From NCBI GenBank assembly GCA_013140455.1, contig JABFSU010000046.1:1-62098 (forward strand): a DNA stretch of 62,098 nt, given 5' to 3'. The position numbers were made by a program, and so were the translations under genes. Position 1 is the first letter of the stretch. Each line of letters opens with the position of its first letter. Shown here piece by piece: positions 43,569 through 51,760 of the stretch. This stretch comes from Nitrospira sp. GTDB lineage: Bacteria; Nitrospirota; Nitrospiria; Nitrospirales; Nitrospiraceae. The notes beneath the pieces are model-generated. The model was not told the DNA's origin, did no database searches, and saw only the letters and a list, made by a program, of their open reading frames with translations.

Positions 43569-43976
43569 TTGCTCCCCTTCCGTGGAATGCCGATAATGGC
43601 GATTATGCTGTCTGGTCATGTGATCGGTCTGTTGAAAGAGTACATGCAGGATCTGGTGGAGCAGGCCCGGCAGGAGGCGTCGGCGCAGGAACGATTTGGT
43701 TTTGCCGCGACCGCCTATCGTCCGGACCATGCCATCTCGGATCTGTTGGCCCTCCTCGATGACCGCATCGAATCCGAAGGTGTGCAGGTCGGGTTGCCTG
43801 AAGGCTTTCTCCACGACATGTGGAGTCTCTGCAATGACGCGAGCGTGTCGGTGACCGATCGAGTCTATGTCGAGACCAATGTGGGAACTGAAGCAGGGAG
43901 TAAAGCGAGGACTAGGGAGCTGACATATCGGGCGTTGTTGGCATTTATTGAGGCTCGGGGGCGGGCGTTGTCGTAG
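43569..43976 (+). CDS. Hypothetical protein, helical
   Basis: A 135-residue protein with no motif I recognise. It is largely helical (HVIGLLKEYMQDLVEQARQE) with an acidic middle and a basic C-terminus ending LLAFIEARGRALS. Codon use is GC-rich at third positions like its neighbours, which supports a real gene. Two further ATGs downstream of 43569 (43578, 43587) are alternatives. It is convergent with the YdcF-like gene. Confidence 0.5.
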   Translation: MLPFRGMPIMAIMLSGHVIGLLKEYMQDLVEQARQEASAQERFGFAATAYRPDHAISDLLALLDDRIESEGVQVGLPEGFLHDMWSLCNDASVSVTDRVYVETNVGTEAGSKARTRELTYRALLAFIEARGRALS

Positions 43977-44058
43977 GGTGAGGGTAAGACTGAGCCATGA
44001 GGCAACCTCTTAAGTGCGGCTAGTACAGTGATTGTTTGTCGAGTGGTGGTCGCGGCGT

Positions 44059-44874
44059 TCACAGTTTTCCCGCGAGCTGATAAACGGCGATGCCGGCAAG
44101 TTCTTCGATCGCTTCTGATATTTCTCGAAAGGCCCATGTGGCGGGCAGCACATCGAAAATTGAAATGGTATCCCAGCCTTCCATGGCCCGGTCTCTCTCA
44201 TGAAATCCGCAGGGGTAGGGACGTACGTCGAATCCGTGTGCGTGGAATAGCGCTGCAGCTCTTGGCATGTGGGTCGCAGAGGTGACCAGGATAATCGATG
44301 TGCGGTTCCCGAGCAGATCTTTGGTTCGTACGGCATTTTCGTAGGTCGTGCGGGCTTGGTCTTCGGTGATAATGGACGCTGCGGGGATCCCGAGGTGTCC
44401 GGCAAATTCTTTCATGATGGTTGCCTCAGCCGGTCCCGAGCCAAATATGCGGGCGTCTCCGCCGGTCATCAGGAGCGAGGGAGCGATGCCGTGATGGTAC
44501 AGATCCGCGCCGCAGGCCGTTTGCCGCATGGATTCTTCCGTCAGTTCGATACTGGGACGTAGCGAGCCGGAGTCGCGAAGTCCGCCACCCAACACGACGA
44601 TGGTGCCGTTCGCGATTGGTCCTGGAAGGCCTGACGGAAGGTGTTTTCCTTCCAGTGCGGCCACAAGCACGTGCGCAACCAGTGGGGACGTGAGGATGAG
44701 TAGCAGCGCAACGAGAGCGATGGAGCTCATTCGGATCCAGCGCTGTCGTGCGGGGGAGACAGGCAGCCAGGCGAGGAGCAGGACTACGCCCGAGAGACCG
44801 ACGATCCAGGTCAGGGGGTACACGCCGTACTTGACGAGCTTATAGAGGCCGAAGAAAAATGGAGTCAGTTCCAT
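44059..44874 (-). CDS. YdcF-like membrane protein (DUF218)
   Basis: A 271-residue protein with two or three N-terminal hydrophobic helices and a DUF218 domain. Motifs are IVVLGGGLRDSG, LLMTGGDARIFG, then the ITEDQARTTYENAVRTK helix and LVTSATHMPRAAALF. E. coli SanA/YdcF-type proteins have this fold; ElyC, a relative, affects peptidoglycan precursor or lipid carrier metabolism. The exact role here is unknown. Confidence 0.85.
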   Translation of the reverse strand: MELTPFFFGLYKLVKYGVYPLTWIVGLSGVVLLLAWLPVSPARQRWIRMSSIALVALLLILTSPLVAHVLVAALEGKHLPSGLPGPIANGTIVVLGGGLRDSGSLRPSIELTEESMRQTACGADLYHHGIAPSLLMTGGDARIFGSGPAEATIMKEFAGHLGIPAASIITEDQARTTYENAVRTKDLLGNRTSIILVTSATHMPRAAALFHAHGFDVRPYPCGFHERDRAMEGWDTISIFDVLPATWAFREISEAIEELAGIAVYQLAGKL

Positions 44875-44956
44875 CGCAGCTCCTTATCGTGATCGTGGGC
44901 ACGGGGGCTTGCAGCATAGCAGGAGTGGGATAACCGACCAAGAGAGGATCCGTGGC

Positions 44957-45424
44957 ATGTCGCAATCAAGGCAGTATTGGCTCATGAAATCAGAACCGCT
45001 GGTGTTCTCGATTGAGGACCTGGCGCGGGCGCCGAAGCGTACGACCTGTTGGGATGGCGTGCGAAACTACCAGGCCAGAAATTTCATGCGGGCGATGAAG
45101 CCGGGTGACCAGGTGCTCTTCTATCACAGTAACGCGAATCCTCCGGCCATCGTGGGCATCGCGGAAGTCGCAGCCACAGCCTATCCCGACCCGACCCAGT
45201 TCGAGCGGAACCATAAGCATTTCGATTCTGCCAGTGATCCCAAGGCGCCCCGTTGGGACATGGTCGACATCCGCTATGTCCGGACCTTTGCTGTTCCGAT
45301 TTCGCTCGATTCCCTGCGGACGGAGAAGGCGCTCGCGGGGATGGCGCTGTTGCAGAAGGGGTCACGTCTGTCGGTTCAGCCGGTGACGAAAGGGGAATGG
45401 GAACACATACTGAAATTGGCCTGA
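44957..45424 (+). CDS. EVE-domain protein
   Basis: A 155-residue protein with the EVE/PUA-like pattern: YWLMKSEPLVFSIEDL, TCWDGVRNYQARNFMR, GDQVLFYHSNANPPAIVGIAEV and the WDMVDIRYV strand. EVE domains bind modified bases in DNA or RNA. The start is the ATG at 44957 after AGAGAGGA. The preceding frame extension is discarded because homology begins at YWLMKSEP. Confidence 0.92.
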   Translation: MSQSRQYWLMKSEPLVFSIEDLARAPKRTTCWDGVRNYQARNFMRAMKPGDQVLFYHSNANPPAIVGIAEVAATAYPDPTQFERNHKHFDSASDPKAPRWDMVDIRYVRTFAVPISLDSLRTEKALAGMALLQKGSRLSVQPVTKGEWEHILKLA

Positions 45425-45442
45425 GGGTGATTCTCTAGAGCT

Positions 45443-45691
45443 TCAGGTACTGGCTTTGCCTTCGTCGAGGTGACGATGTTGCCAGTCCAGCCAGGCGTGC
45501 CCGAGTTCATGGGCGAGAATATAACGGCGTCTGGTCATCGGGAGGCGCTTCCGGATATAGATCGTCCTGGTGTCGTCGTCCCAGATGCCATCGGCATTGG
45601 CATCGCGCTTATCCATTTCAGTGTCCGTCAACTGGCGGATCGAAATCTGATAGCCGAATGGGAGGACGACTCTGGTCGGGATTCGTATCAT
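45443..45691 (-). CDS. Small ImmA/IrrE-like HExxH protein
   Basis: An 82-residue protein that contains RRYILAHELGHAWLDWQHRH, with the zinc-protease HExxH (HELGH) and a second possible ligand region. It has an acidic DANADGIWDDD insertion just before. It has the M78/ImmA core but is far shorter than typical family members (about 130-250 residues). AAAGGAG precedes the ATG at 45691. It is divergent from the RicT gene and converges on the EVE gene, leaving 18 bases between their stops. Confidence 0.7.
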   Translation of the reverse strand: MIRIPTRVVLPFGYQISIRQLTDTEMDKRDANADGIWDDDTRTIYIRKRLPMTRRRYILAHELGHAWLDWQHRHLDEGKAST

Positions 45692-45910
45692 ACGAGCACG
45701 GCTCCTTTATCTAAACGACCATCCTATTCGGAGGGTCGTGATATGTTCTCTCGGTCCATCAGCCTGACAGGCACCAGTACAATACCACAAAGCGGAAGGG
45801 CTCAGATCGCACGATAGCCTATGAGTTTCAATAGCTTATGCAGTGCTGACTGTGCTGGTCGTCGCAGTGGTAACCCAGAGAGACAGCCTCATAGTCGGTT
45901 TCCCTTCAGG

Positions 45911-46690
45911 ATGAACTCGTGTATCATGCCGATTATGAATCAGATCACAATCGACGAGATGGTCAAGGCCTACCCCCAATCGGTCCGGCTGACTGAAGTA
46001 AAGATCCGGGATCGTGGGGAAGTCAAAAAGCTTGATGCCGGAGATTTGCTTTTGCGGACCGGTGACCGGGTCTTGCTTGAAGTTGACGGCGAAGTGACCT
46101 ACGGGGTGGTCTACATCGCGCCGTATGAAACTCCGTTTATTCCGCCCATGCGTGTGCTGAAGCCGATTCTCCGTAAGGCGAATGGGGAGGATGCTGCGCT
46201 GGTGTCGCGGCTTGAGCGGCTGTCTCAAGAGGCGATGGCCTATTGCCGGACAAAGGCCGGTGAGATGAAGCTGAGGCTGAAGCTGGTGGAGGTCTACGGC
46301 GCGCTCCAGCGCCGGCAACTTACGTTTGTGTATACAGCTGATGATCGCATTGATTTTCGTGAGCTTGTGCGTGATCTGGCCAGGCGCTTCGGCGGCCGGA
46401 TCGAAATGCGGCAAGTTGGTGTCCGGGAGGAAGCCCGGCGACTCGGCGGACTCGATACCTGCGGCCTGGTGCTCTGTTGCACCAGCTTTCTGACGGAAGT
46501 GAAACCGGTGACCGTGAAGCAAGCCAGAACGATGGGGCTGCAGGTCGAAGATCCCCGGTTGCTTGGCGTCTGTGGACGATTGAAGTGTTGTCTCATGTTC
46601 GAAATGATGGACGCGCAGGGTGCTGTTTCTGTACCGGCTCAGAAACTCATCACACCTTCACGACCGACTCCACCAGCCCGATCTTCCTAG
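45911..46690 (+). CDS. ricT: PSP1/RicT-like protein
   Basis: A 259-residue protein with a PSP1 C-terminal domain. Landmarks are VTYGVVYIAPYETPF, LKLVEVYGALQRRQL, FVYTADDRIDFRELVRDLA and RIEMRQVGVREEARRLGGLDTCG. The Cys-rich end, VCGRLKCCLMFE, matches the cysteine ligands of B. subtilis YaaT (RicT), part of an Fe-S-containing complex. ATG at 45911 is used; 45926 and 45935 are equally plausible, because no clear ribosome site marks any of them. The region upstream is divergent. Confidence 0.85.
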   Translation: MNSCIMPIMNQITIDEMVKAYPQSVRLTEVKIRDRGEVKKLDAGDLLLRTGDRVLLEVDGEVTYGVVYIAPYETPFIPPMRVLKPILRKANGEDAALVSRLERLSQEAMAYCRTKAGEMKLRLKLVEVYGALQRRQLTFVYTADDRIDFRELVRDLARRFGGRIEMRQVGVREEARRLGGLDTCGLVLCCTSFLTEVKPVTVKQARTMGLQVEDPRLLGVCGRLKCCLMFEMMDAQGAVSVPAQKLITPSRPTPPARSS

Positions 46691-46990
46691 AGTCGATTCT
46701 CTCACGCCGTCCCATCGCTCGTTCCCTCATTGCTGCGACAGCCCATCCAGCGTGCTCTATCTGAGACCGGCCAGGTGTGATAGGTCATGCCTCCGTGACG
46801 GTCGGAGCACCGCCAAGAATTGAGTGATTTCAGGCCGTGATCGATGCCAAACGGATTGAAATACCAGGCGGAAGTTTTCTGAATCCTTTTCTGTCCATCC
46901 CGCTCTCAGTAGGGTGAATGCTCAAGGAGGATCAGTCGGTCGTGTCTGTGTTGTGCCGTATTCCAACCCTAAATCAGGAGGTCGTAAGTG
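46691..46990 (+). other. 300-base gap before the DUF1264 gene
   Basis: No gene is evident. The last 70 bases hold AAGGAGG near 46924 and a second AGGAGG near 46977, the latter being the ribosome site of the next gene. A weak CTCCG/CGGAG hairpin lies near 46792-46808. I see no clear promoter. Confidence 0.4.
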
Positions 46991-47509
46991 ATGAAAAAAG
47001 GATTATTGGTCATGATTGCCGTGGCGGCTATCGGTTGTGCCGGTGTCGCCCCTCAGAAGGCGATGAGCGGGGAGCCGAAATCGCCGGTTGAAGGGTTTGA
47101 TATTCATGTGCAGGCTCCGCATTTGATGCCGAACGGAGAGCCGGGGGGGCCGTACCATCATTATTGCAAGGGAATTTCCGATAAGATTCTGCAATGTCTC
47201 CTGTTCGACTCCACCGATCCCAAGGCCAAGCTTGTCGCGATTGAGTATTTCGTGTCAAAAGATTTGACCAGAAAGCTTCCGGCCATTCAGTGGCACCGCC
47301 ATTTCCATGATCACAAGGTGGAGATTGCAACGGGCCGCGTGCAGATTCTCGACATGCCGGCTGATCAGGCCGCGAAGGTGGCCGAAGTGGCCGCCGGAAC
47401 CGATGGCGTGATCTATCACCTGTGGCAGCATGGGCAGGAATTCCCGGACGGCACGGTGAGCTTCCCGCAGTCGCTCGGACACAAGTTCCCCGGCCATTCT
47501 GACAAGTAG
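46991..47509 (+). CDS. DUF1264-family lipoprotein
   Basis: A 172-residue protein with lipobox AAIGC and the DUF1264 signature: HHYCKGISDKILQCLLFDS near the middle, LVAIEYFVSKDLTRKLP, and WHRHFHDHKVEIATGRVQIL. The many histidines (HHYC, HRHFHDH) could bind a metal. Family members have been named oil body-associated in plants but have no agreed function in bacteria. The tandem GTG-ATG at 46988-46991 follows AGGAGG. It is followed by a hairpin terminator and then a cytochrome c gene. Confidence 0.85.
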   Translation: MKKGLLVMIAVAAIGCAGVAPQKAMSGEPKSPVEGFDIHVQAPHLMPNGEPGGPYHHYCKGISDKILQCLLFDSTDPKAKLVAIEYFVSKDLTRKLPAIQWHRHFHDHKVEIATGRVQILDMPADQAAKVAEVAAGTDGVIYHLWQHGQEFPDGTVSFPQSLGHKFPGHSDK

Positions 47510-47521
47510 ACCGTAGGTGAT

Positions 47522-47556
47522 GGGCCAGCTCCGTCTTTGTTGACGCGGGCTGGCCC
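47522..47556 (+). terminator. Hairpin terminator after the DUF1264 gene
   Basis: GGGCCAGC (47522-47529) pairs with GCTGGCCC (47549-47556), with an inner CGTC/GACG pair, giving a two-step stem. TTCCCATGTTTT follows. It may end or attenuate transcription before the cytochrome gene 50 bases later. Confidence 0.55.
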
Positions 47557-47605
47557 TTCCCATGTTTTCACTGCACAGACCGGATTCCATCGCTGAAGGA
47601 GTGTC

Positions 47606-48064
47606 ATGATGGCGCAGTGTTGTCGATATTGGGTGTTGTCGGGCCTGTTTATCATGGTCATGATCGGGCAAGGACCCACGGTGGTGTCAGCCACTGAGGC
47701 GGCCGTACTCAAGCCTCGAGTGCCGGCCGACAAAATTGATGAGGCCAGAACATGGACCAACCCGTTTGACGCGACGCCCGAGAATATCGACAAAGGACGG
47801 GCTCTGTTCCACAGCAAGGCGTTTTGTGTGACCTGTCACGGGAAAGAGGGGAAGGGTTTGGGTGATATTCCTGGCCTTGTCGGAAAACTCCCGCGCAATT
47901 TCACCGACAAGATCTGGCAGGCCGCCCGCACAGACGGCGAACTCATCTGGATTCTCAAGAATGGGAGCCCGGGGACCGATATGGCTTCATTTATCCCACT
48001 CGTTCTCACCGAAGAAGAAGCCTGGCATGTCCTGCTTTATGTGCGATCATTCGGGCAGCCATAA
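47606..48064 (+). CDS. Exported mono-heme c-type cytochrome
   Basis: A 152-residue protein with an N-terminal signal segment (LSGLFIMVMIGQGPTVVSA) and one heme c site CVTCH (Cys74, Cys77, His78) followed by GKEGKGLGDIPG. Met126 in GTDMASF is the likely distal ligand. It matches class I cytochromes c. Its periplasmic role is unknown, but its position between a DUF1264 lipoprotein and an outer-membrane barrel gene suggests an envelope redox or transport function. The tandem ATG at 47606 has GAAGGAG in front. Confidence 0.9.
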   Translation: MMAQCCRYWVLSGLFIMVMIGQGPTVVSATEAAVLKPRVPADKIDEARTWTNPFDATPENIDKGRALFHSKAFCVTCHGKEGKGLGDIPGLVGKLPRNFTDKIWQAARTDGELIWILKNGSPGTDMASFIPLVLTEEEAWHVLLYVRSFGQP

Positions 48065-48074
48065 TCGGGCGTGC

Positions 48075-49082
48075 ATGGCTCCGTCCCGCTCACCCATTGC
48101 TATTTTCTTTGTCATTGTTCTCCTGCTTCTCCTCGGTCTTCCCCCTCGCGCCAGCGCGGAATGGTCGGCTATTGCGGAAAGCCGCATGACGTATACGGAT
48201 GACGTGGCTCAGTTTTCCGCCTCACGCCGGCAGAAATTCAACGAGGATCCGAGCCAGCCGACCGTTGTGCCGACCGAAAAGCAATCCGATCTCGTCTGGG
48301 ACCCTTCTCTTGAACTGGTTCGTTCGTCTACGTCCTCATTCGGCGCCACCGAAGTGTCCGCCAAGGCGCATGGATTTCTCTATACCGACAATCCGCTGTT
48401 CAACCACGCCGACTATCGTTTGCAGGTCAAACAGGGACTTTCGCCTGACACCGCTGTCCTTGTTCGGTATCGATATGTGCCGAACATGTTTCTGGGACCG
48501 AACTTCGAACGGAGAACCGGCACCCGATTGATCGAAGATGAGCGAGTCACTTCGCACACCGGGCGTGTGGAAGTGGAGCAGAAAATCGGGCCCACGTGGG
48601 TCGTCAACCTGATCGGTCGCGGCGGTCTCCGGCTTTACAACGAGGCGTTTGCCGAGCGGGATACCACATTCTGGACGGTCGGTCCCCATGTGTCCTATGC
48701 GCTCTCGGACCGCGTGACAGCCTCGCTGGGCTATCTATTTGAACGAGGCTATGCAGACGGGGCAGGAGATACCCGTTTCAATGACGATGTGTCCTATCGG
48801 CAGCATATTATGTCGGCTGGCCTCGATGCAGGATTCACGGAACAACTTTCTCTCCATCTTCTGTACCTATACCGCCGCAAGGATTTTACCAGCGAGTTGA
48901 TCGGGGACACCCACCTCAATCGACATGACGATACGCATCAGGGCGCGGCGGAGATGCGCTATCGTGTGAGTCAGGCAGTCATGCTCACGCTCGGGTTTCA
49001 GCGCACGCAACGCAATTCAACGAGCGAGACGCGGAGTTTTCAGGACACGCAGGTGTCGATCGGCGGACAGTACCGCTTCTAG
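48075..49082 (+). CDS. Outer-membrane beta-barrel protein
   Basis: A 335-residue protein with a strongly hydrophobic signal peptide (SPIAIFFVIVLLLLLGLPP, then RASAE). The mature chain alternates polar and aromatic strands, such as YRLQVKQGLSPDTAVLVRY and VGPHVSYALSDRVTASLGY, and ends QVSIGGQYRF. The C-terminal phenylalanine is the usual outer-membrane signal. It starts 11 bases after the cytochrome stop, so the two are probably co-transcribed. I do not recognise a named barrel family. Confidence 0.8.
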   Translation: MAPSRSPIAIFFVIVLLLLLGLPPRASAEWSAIAESRMTYTDDVAQFSASRRQKFNEDPSQPTVVPTEKQSDLVWDPSLELVRSSTSSFGATEVSAKAHGFLYTDNPLFNHADYRLQVKQGLSPDTAVLVRYRYVPNMFLGPNFERRTGTRLIEDERVTSHTGRVEVEQKIGPTWVVNLIGRGGLRLYNEAFAERDTTFWTVGPHVSYALSDRVTASLGYLFERGYADGAGDTRFNDDVSYRQHIMSAGLDAGFTEQLSLHLLYLYRRKDFTSELIGDTHLNRHDDTHQGAAEMRYRVSQAVMLTLGFQRTQRNSTSETRSFQDTQVSIGGQYRF

Positions 49083-49181
49083 CGATACAAACGGACAAAG
49101 CGTGCCTGCGTGGATCGGATACCCATTCGTCCTGATACGGAGCCGTATGGAATGATATGCAAGCTTGTTTGGGGAAAGTTT

Positions 49182-49257
<76 letters not shown>

Positions 49258-49319
49258 ACCTAGGTATGTACGATGTGGAGGTCTTTGTGCAGTCGTGATC
49301 CTTGTCTATTGCTTGCTGA

Positions 49320-49396
49320 TGGTGCGCCTGACAGGATTTGAACCTGTGGCCCTCAGCTCCGGAGGCTGATGCTCTATCCAGCTGAGCTACAGGCGC
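49320..49396 (-). tRNA. tRNA-Arg (anticodon CCG)
   Basis: On the minus strand the acceptor GCGCCTG pairs with CAGGCGC, followed by A and an encoded CCA at 49320-49322. The anticodon loop CTCCGGA in stem TCAGC/GCTGA gives CCG for codon CGG. It lies 62 bases upstream of tRNA-Lys in the same direction, so the pair is likely one transcript. Confidence 0.95.
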
Positions 49397-49473
49397 TCCC
49401 GCAAGCAAGGACTGGCACCTTACCATAGGGCGAAAGTCTCTGTCTAGGCAGAGAGAGGAGGGAGAAGAAGGTC

Positions 49474-50091
49474 TTATTGCGGGAGGAATGCATAGGGGAG
49501 CAGGAGCTCTTCCCCCTGGCATTGCCGTTTTTGGCGAAGCGTCGTCAGTTGTTGAGACTCTTCTCCCGCCAGCCGGTCTTCCTCTTCTCGAAATGGAAGG
49601 GAAAGGCGAATGATCGGGACGGCCGTTTGGATGTCGCAGGCGCCTTCGACGCATCCATCCTGGTCCGGGGGGATGCCCATGGAACGACAGGTGAGTGGGC
49701 GAAAGGCATAGACGGCGCAGTGCCCGTTTGAGGTGAGTGCGGGGCAAGGCATATCCTGGAATTCTTCAGCCAGTTGCTCGGTGAGATGGTCGGGCCAATC
49801 GTCCAGCATTGGTGAACCGGCCAGGCGCGGGAATTTGCCTTCGATGGACGCCACCTGAGTGTGAGCCTTCTGTTGGATGGCCTGGCGTTGCGCGTCCGGA
49901 AGCTGGGCGAGTCCTTCCTGGAGATGCTGCTGGTCGAGGATCGTGACGGGAAAGGTGCCGATGCAGCAATGGCAACAACCCTGACGGCAGGGCAGCTGTT
50001 CTAAGAGGGCTGCCGCGGCTCGCTCGAACCATCGTGAGGTTTTCTCAGGAAGTGAGGAGAGACTGGTTGTCGGTGTCGGTCGGTTCGACAC
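49474..50091 (-). CDS. YkgJ-family cysteine-cluster protein (second copy)
   Basis: A 205-residue protein with CRQGCCHCCIGTFPV near the N-terminus and the second cysteine group PCPALTSNGHCAVYAFRPLTCR, the YkgJ pattern. A further CVEGACD pair lies beyond. It starts with GTG at 50091 with AGGAAGAG upstream. The previous gene ends six bases before it, so they are coupled. It is a paralogue of the 256-residue protein at 42727. Confidence 0.85.
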   Translation of the reverse strand: MSNRPTPTTSLSSLPEKTSRWFERAAAALLEQLPCRQGCCHCCIGTFPVTILDQQHLQEGLAQLPDAQRQAIQQKAHTQVASIEGKFPRLAGSPMLDDWPDHLTEQLAEEFQDMPCPALTSNGHCAVYAFRPLTCRSMGIPPDQDGCVEGACDIQTAVPIIRLSLPFREEEDRLAGEESQQLTTLRQKRQCQGEELLLPYAFLPQ

Positions 50092-50097
50092 AACGGG

Positions 50098-50655
50098 TTA
50101 CTCTTCCTGTGGAGCCATATCGACAATGAGGTCGCCCTTGGGTGAGTAAAAGCCCTGGTCGTCGATCTGGACGATTCCGTTGCACTGTTCCTGGTAGAAC
50201 TCCAGAATCCAGCCGTTGAAATCGTAGCCCTCGTCGGTCATGTCGTCTTTTGAAAAACGGGTGGTGAGAATAAATTGCGCGCGATTGACGAATTCGAGGG
50301 CGAGTTGGGCTTCAATGTCTTCATAGGCCGTGAGCAGATCACGGAATTGCGTTTGTTCCTGCCCGAACACGTCCTGATAGGTGCCGCGATCGCGTACGCA
50401 AAATAATTGGACCGGCTTCCGGTCACGGTGATAGCCCAAGGAAATTTGCACCCAGGCCCACTCATCGAGAGCGGTGTCATCGATGTTAGTCGGGACAATG
50501 GGCGTTTGGCCGCGGGCTTTGAGGAAATCGATCAACAGCCGGATCGGCGGTGAGTTCTCTTTCTGACAAAATACGCGAGAATATACAAAGTTTTCAGTCT
50601 GTTCCGTTGAGTCTGCTTGCGCAGATGCGGGAAGAATTGGAAGTTCCCTGCCCAT
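50098..50655 (-). CDS. Hypothetical protein
   Basis: A 185-residue acidic protein with no motif I recognise. A possible structural pattern is EWAWVQISLGYHRDRKPVQLF followed by a helical middle (QFRDLLTAYEDIEAQLALEF) and acidic C-terminal strands ending MAPQEE. No membrane segment or signal peptide is visible. Codon use fits the neighbours, and AGGAT precedes its ATG. Its coupling to the YkgJ-type gene is the only functional hint. Confidence 0.7.
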   Translation of the reverse strand: MGRELPILPASAQADSTEQTENFVYSRVFCQKENSPPIRLLIDFLKARGQTPIVPTNIDDTALDEWAWVQISLGYHRDRKPVQLFCVRDRGTYQDVFGQEQTQFRDLLTAYEDIEAQLALEFVNRAQFILTTRFSKDDMTDEGYDFNGWILEFYQEQCNGIVQIDDQGFYSPKGDLIVDMAPQEE

Positions 50656-50961
50656 GATGATCCTTTCACTGGAGCCTGTGTTTCTGAGCTGTCCGGCATC
50701 TCCGACCCGAGGCGTTTTGCTACTTTACGCCGGGGTCTCTGGGAACTGCAAGAGGGCACTGTAGGCATTTCCCCACGCCTGGCGTGTGTTTTTCTCGTTG
50801 ACAGCCTGGGGACTCTTGGCTACACTCTCGCGGGTTTTCATGGTGGGAGTGTTGTTGAAGGGCCTTTCGCCATACGATTCTAAATTCAGCGTGTTTGAAG
50901 AGAGGCGAGTCAACATTCGATTTGTGGTTTTTCTTCTTCTCACTTTCAAGGAGGTTCCCGA
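50656..50961 (+). other. 306-base intergenic region upstream of HU
   Basis: No protein gene is convincing here. It separates a minus-strand operon from HU and holds the probable HU promoter at 50798-50826. The leader between that promoter and the HU start would be about 130 bases, with AAGGAGG just before the start codon. Confidence 0.5.
50798..50826 (+). promoter_or_regulatory. Probable sigma-70 promoter of the HU gene
   Basis: A perfect -35 box TTGACA (50798-50803), a 17-base spacer and TACACT (50821-50826, four of six) are present. Expected start is near 50833. Confidence 0.65.
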
Positions 50962-51249
50962 ATGGCAAAATCAATGACGAAGTCGCAGATCGCCGACTAC
51001 ATGGCCCAAAAGGCCGGTTTGACCAAGAAGGCCGCCGTCCAGATGATGGACGATTTCGCCGCCTTGGCCTATCGTGAAGCGAAGAACGTCTTCACGGTGC
51101 CCGGTATCGGCAAGTTGGTGTTGGCGAACCGTAAAGCCCGGATGGGTCGGAATCCGCAGACCGGTGAGCCGATCAAGATCCCAGCCAAGCGGGTGGTGAA
51201 GTTCCGTGTCGCGAAGGTGGCCAAGGACGCAATCCTCGGAAAGAAGTAA
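50962..51249 (+). CDS. HU-family DNA-binding protein
   Basis: A 95-residue protein with the HU/IHF fold: TKSQIADYMAQKAGLTKKAA helix, VPGIGKLVLANRKAR strand pair, the RMGRNPQTGEP arm and VVKFRVAKVAKDAI end. The N-terminus is basic. It is related to but distinct from the ihfA protein at the start of the window. A strong promoter and a long perfect terminator flank it, so it is a single-gene unit, probably abundant. Confidence 0.92.
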   Translation: MAKSMTKSQIADYMAQKAGLTKKAAVQMMDDFAALAYREAKNVFTVPGIGKLVLANRKARMGRNPQTGEPIKIPAKRVVKFRVAKVAKDAILGKK

Positions 51250-51325
51250 TCCGGAGTATTTCCGTCCGGCATCGGTGCAGCGCCATGAATTCTCTGGGGC
51301 TTCATCCGCTGCAGGTGATGACATC

Positions 51326-51365
51326 ATAAAGGGCTGGTTCCCCGTCTGGGGAACCAGCCCTTTAT
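51326..51365. terminator. Strong bidirectional terminator after HU
   Basis: ATAAAGGGCTGGTTCCCC (51326-51343) and GGGGAACCAGCCCTTTAT (51348-51365) form a perfect 18-bp stem with a GTCT loop. A and T tracts lie on both sides, so it can serve HU and the convergent MoaD-like gene. Confidence 0.9.
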
Positions 51366-51388
51366 ATTTGTGCAGCCTAAAAATCTTT

Positions 51389-51664
51389 TCAGGAATGCGA
51401 GGGCGCCAGGCCGGTCCCGCCCATGCCGTCGTGGCCGACCAGCCTGATCGCGTCGCCGTCTTGCACGAGAGAGTCCTCGCTCGCGATTCGCTTGTTGATC
51501 GTGACCAGCACTTTCTTTTCCCTCAGCAGTTGCAGTAAGTGGCGGAGTTGAAAGCCTTGGCGCTGAATCACCTGGCGGACGGTGAGAGAAGTCGGAATTT
51601 CGCAGGCCAGATCCCGCTCACCGTCGGCTGTTTGCAGTTGACCGGTCAGGGTAATTGTCACCAT
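51389..51664 (-). CDS. MoaD/ThiS-like ubiquitin-fold protein
   Basis: A 91-residue beta-grasp protein: VTITLTGQLQT, TSLTVRQVIQRQGF, VLVTINKRIASEDSLVQDGDAIRLV. MoaD and ThiS carry sulfur on a C-terminal Gly-Gly. Here the GMGG is followed by TGLAPSHS, eight extra residues, so the Gly-Gly is not terminal. Either the tail is removed, or the protein is not a sulfur carrier. GGAG precedes the ATG at 51664. No E1-like or molybdopterin gene lies nearby. Confidence 0.75.
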   Translation of the reverse strand: MVTITLTGQLQTADGERDLACEIPTSLTVRQVIQRQGFQLRHLLQLLREKKVLVTINKRIASEDSLVQDGDAIRLVGHDGMGGTGLAPSHS

Positions 51665-51722
51665 AGGTACCGCTCCTTCGTTTGCGTGTGTTCAGGTATT
51701 CTTTTCTGAGTAGCAGCAGGCG

Positions 51723-51751
51723 TTGACTCAGTCGCGCCGTGCCCCGATAAT
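51723..51751 (+). promoter_or_regulatory. Near-consensus promoter immediately before the gene at 51761
   Basis: TTGACT (51723-51728, five of six), a 17-base spacer, and GATAAT (51746-51751, five of six) form one of the best promoters in the window. The expected start (51757-51760) is essentially the ATG at 51761, implying a leaderless mRNA. Confidence 0.65.
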
Positions 51752-51760
51752 AGCGCCATC

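Noticed and set aside
46691-46990. A possible leader peptide or riboswitch before the DUF1264 gene
   Set aside because: A short frame after the first ribosome-like site runs out of frame into the gene, and no conserved riboswitch core was recognised.
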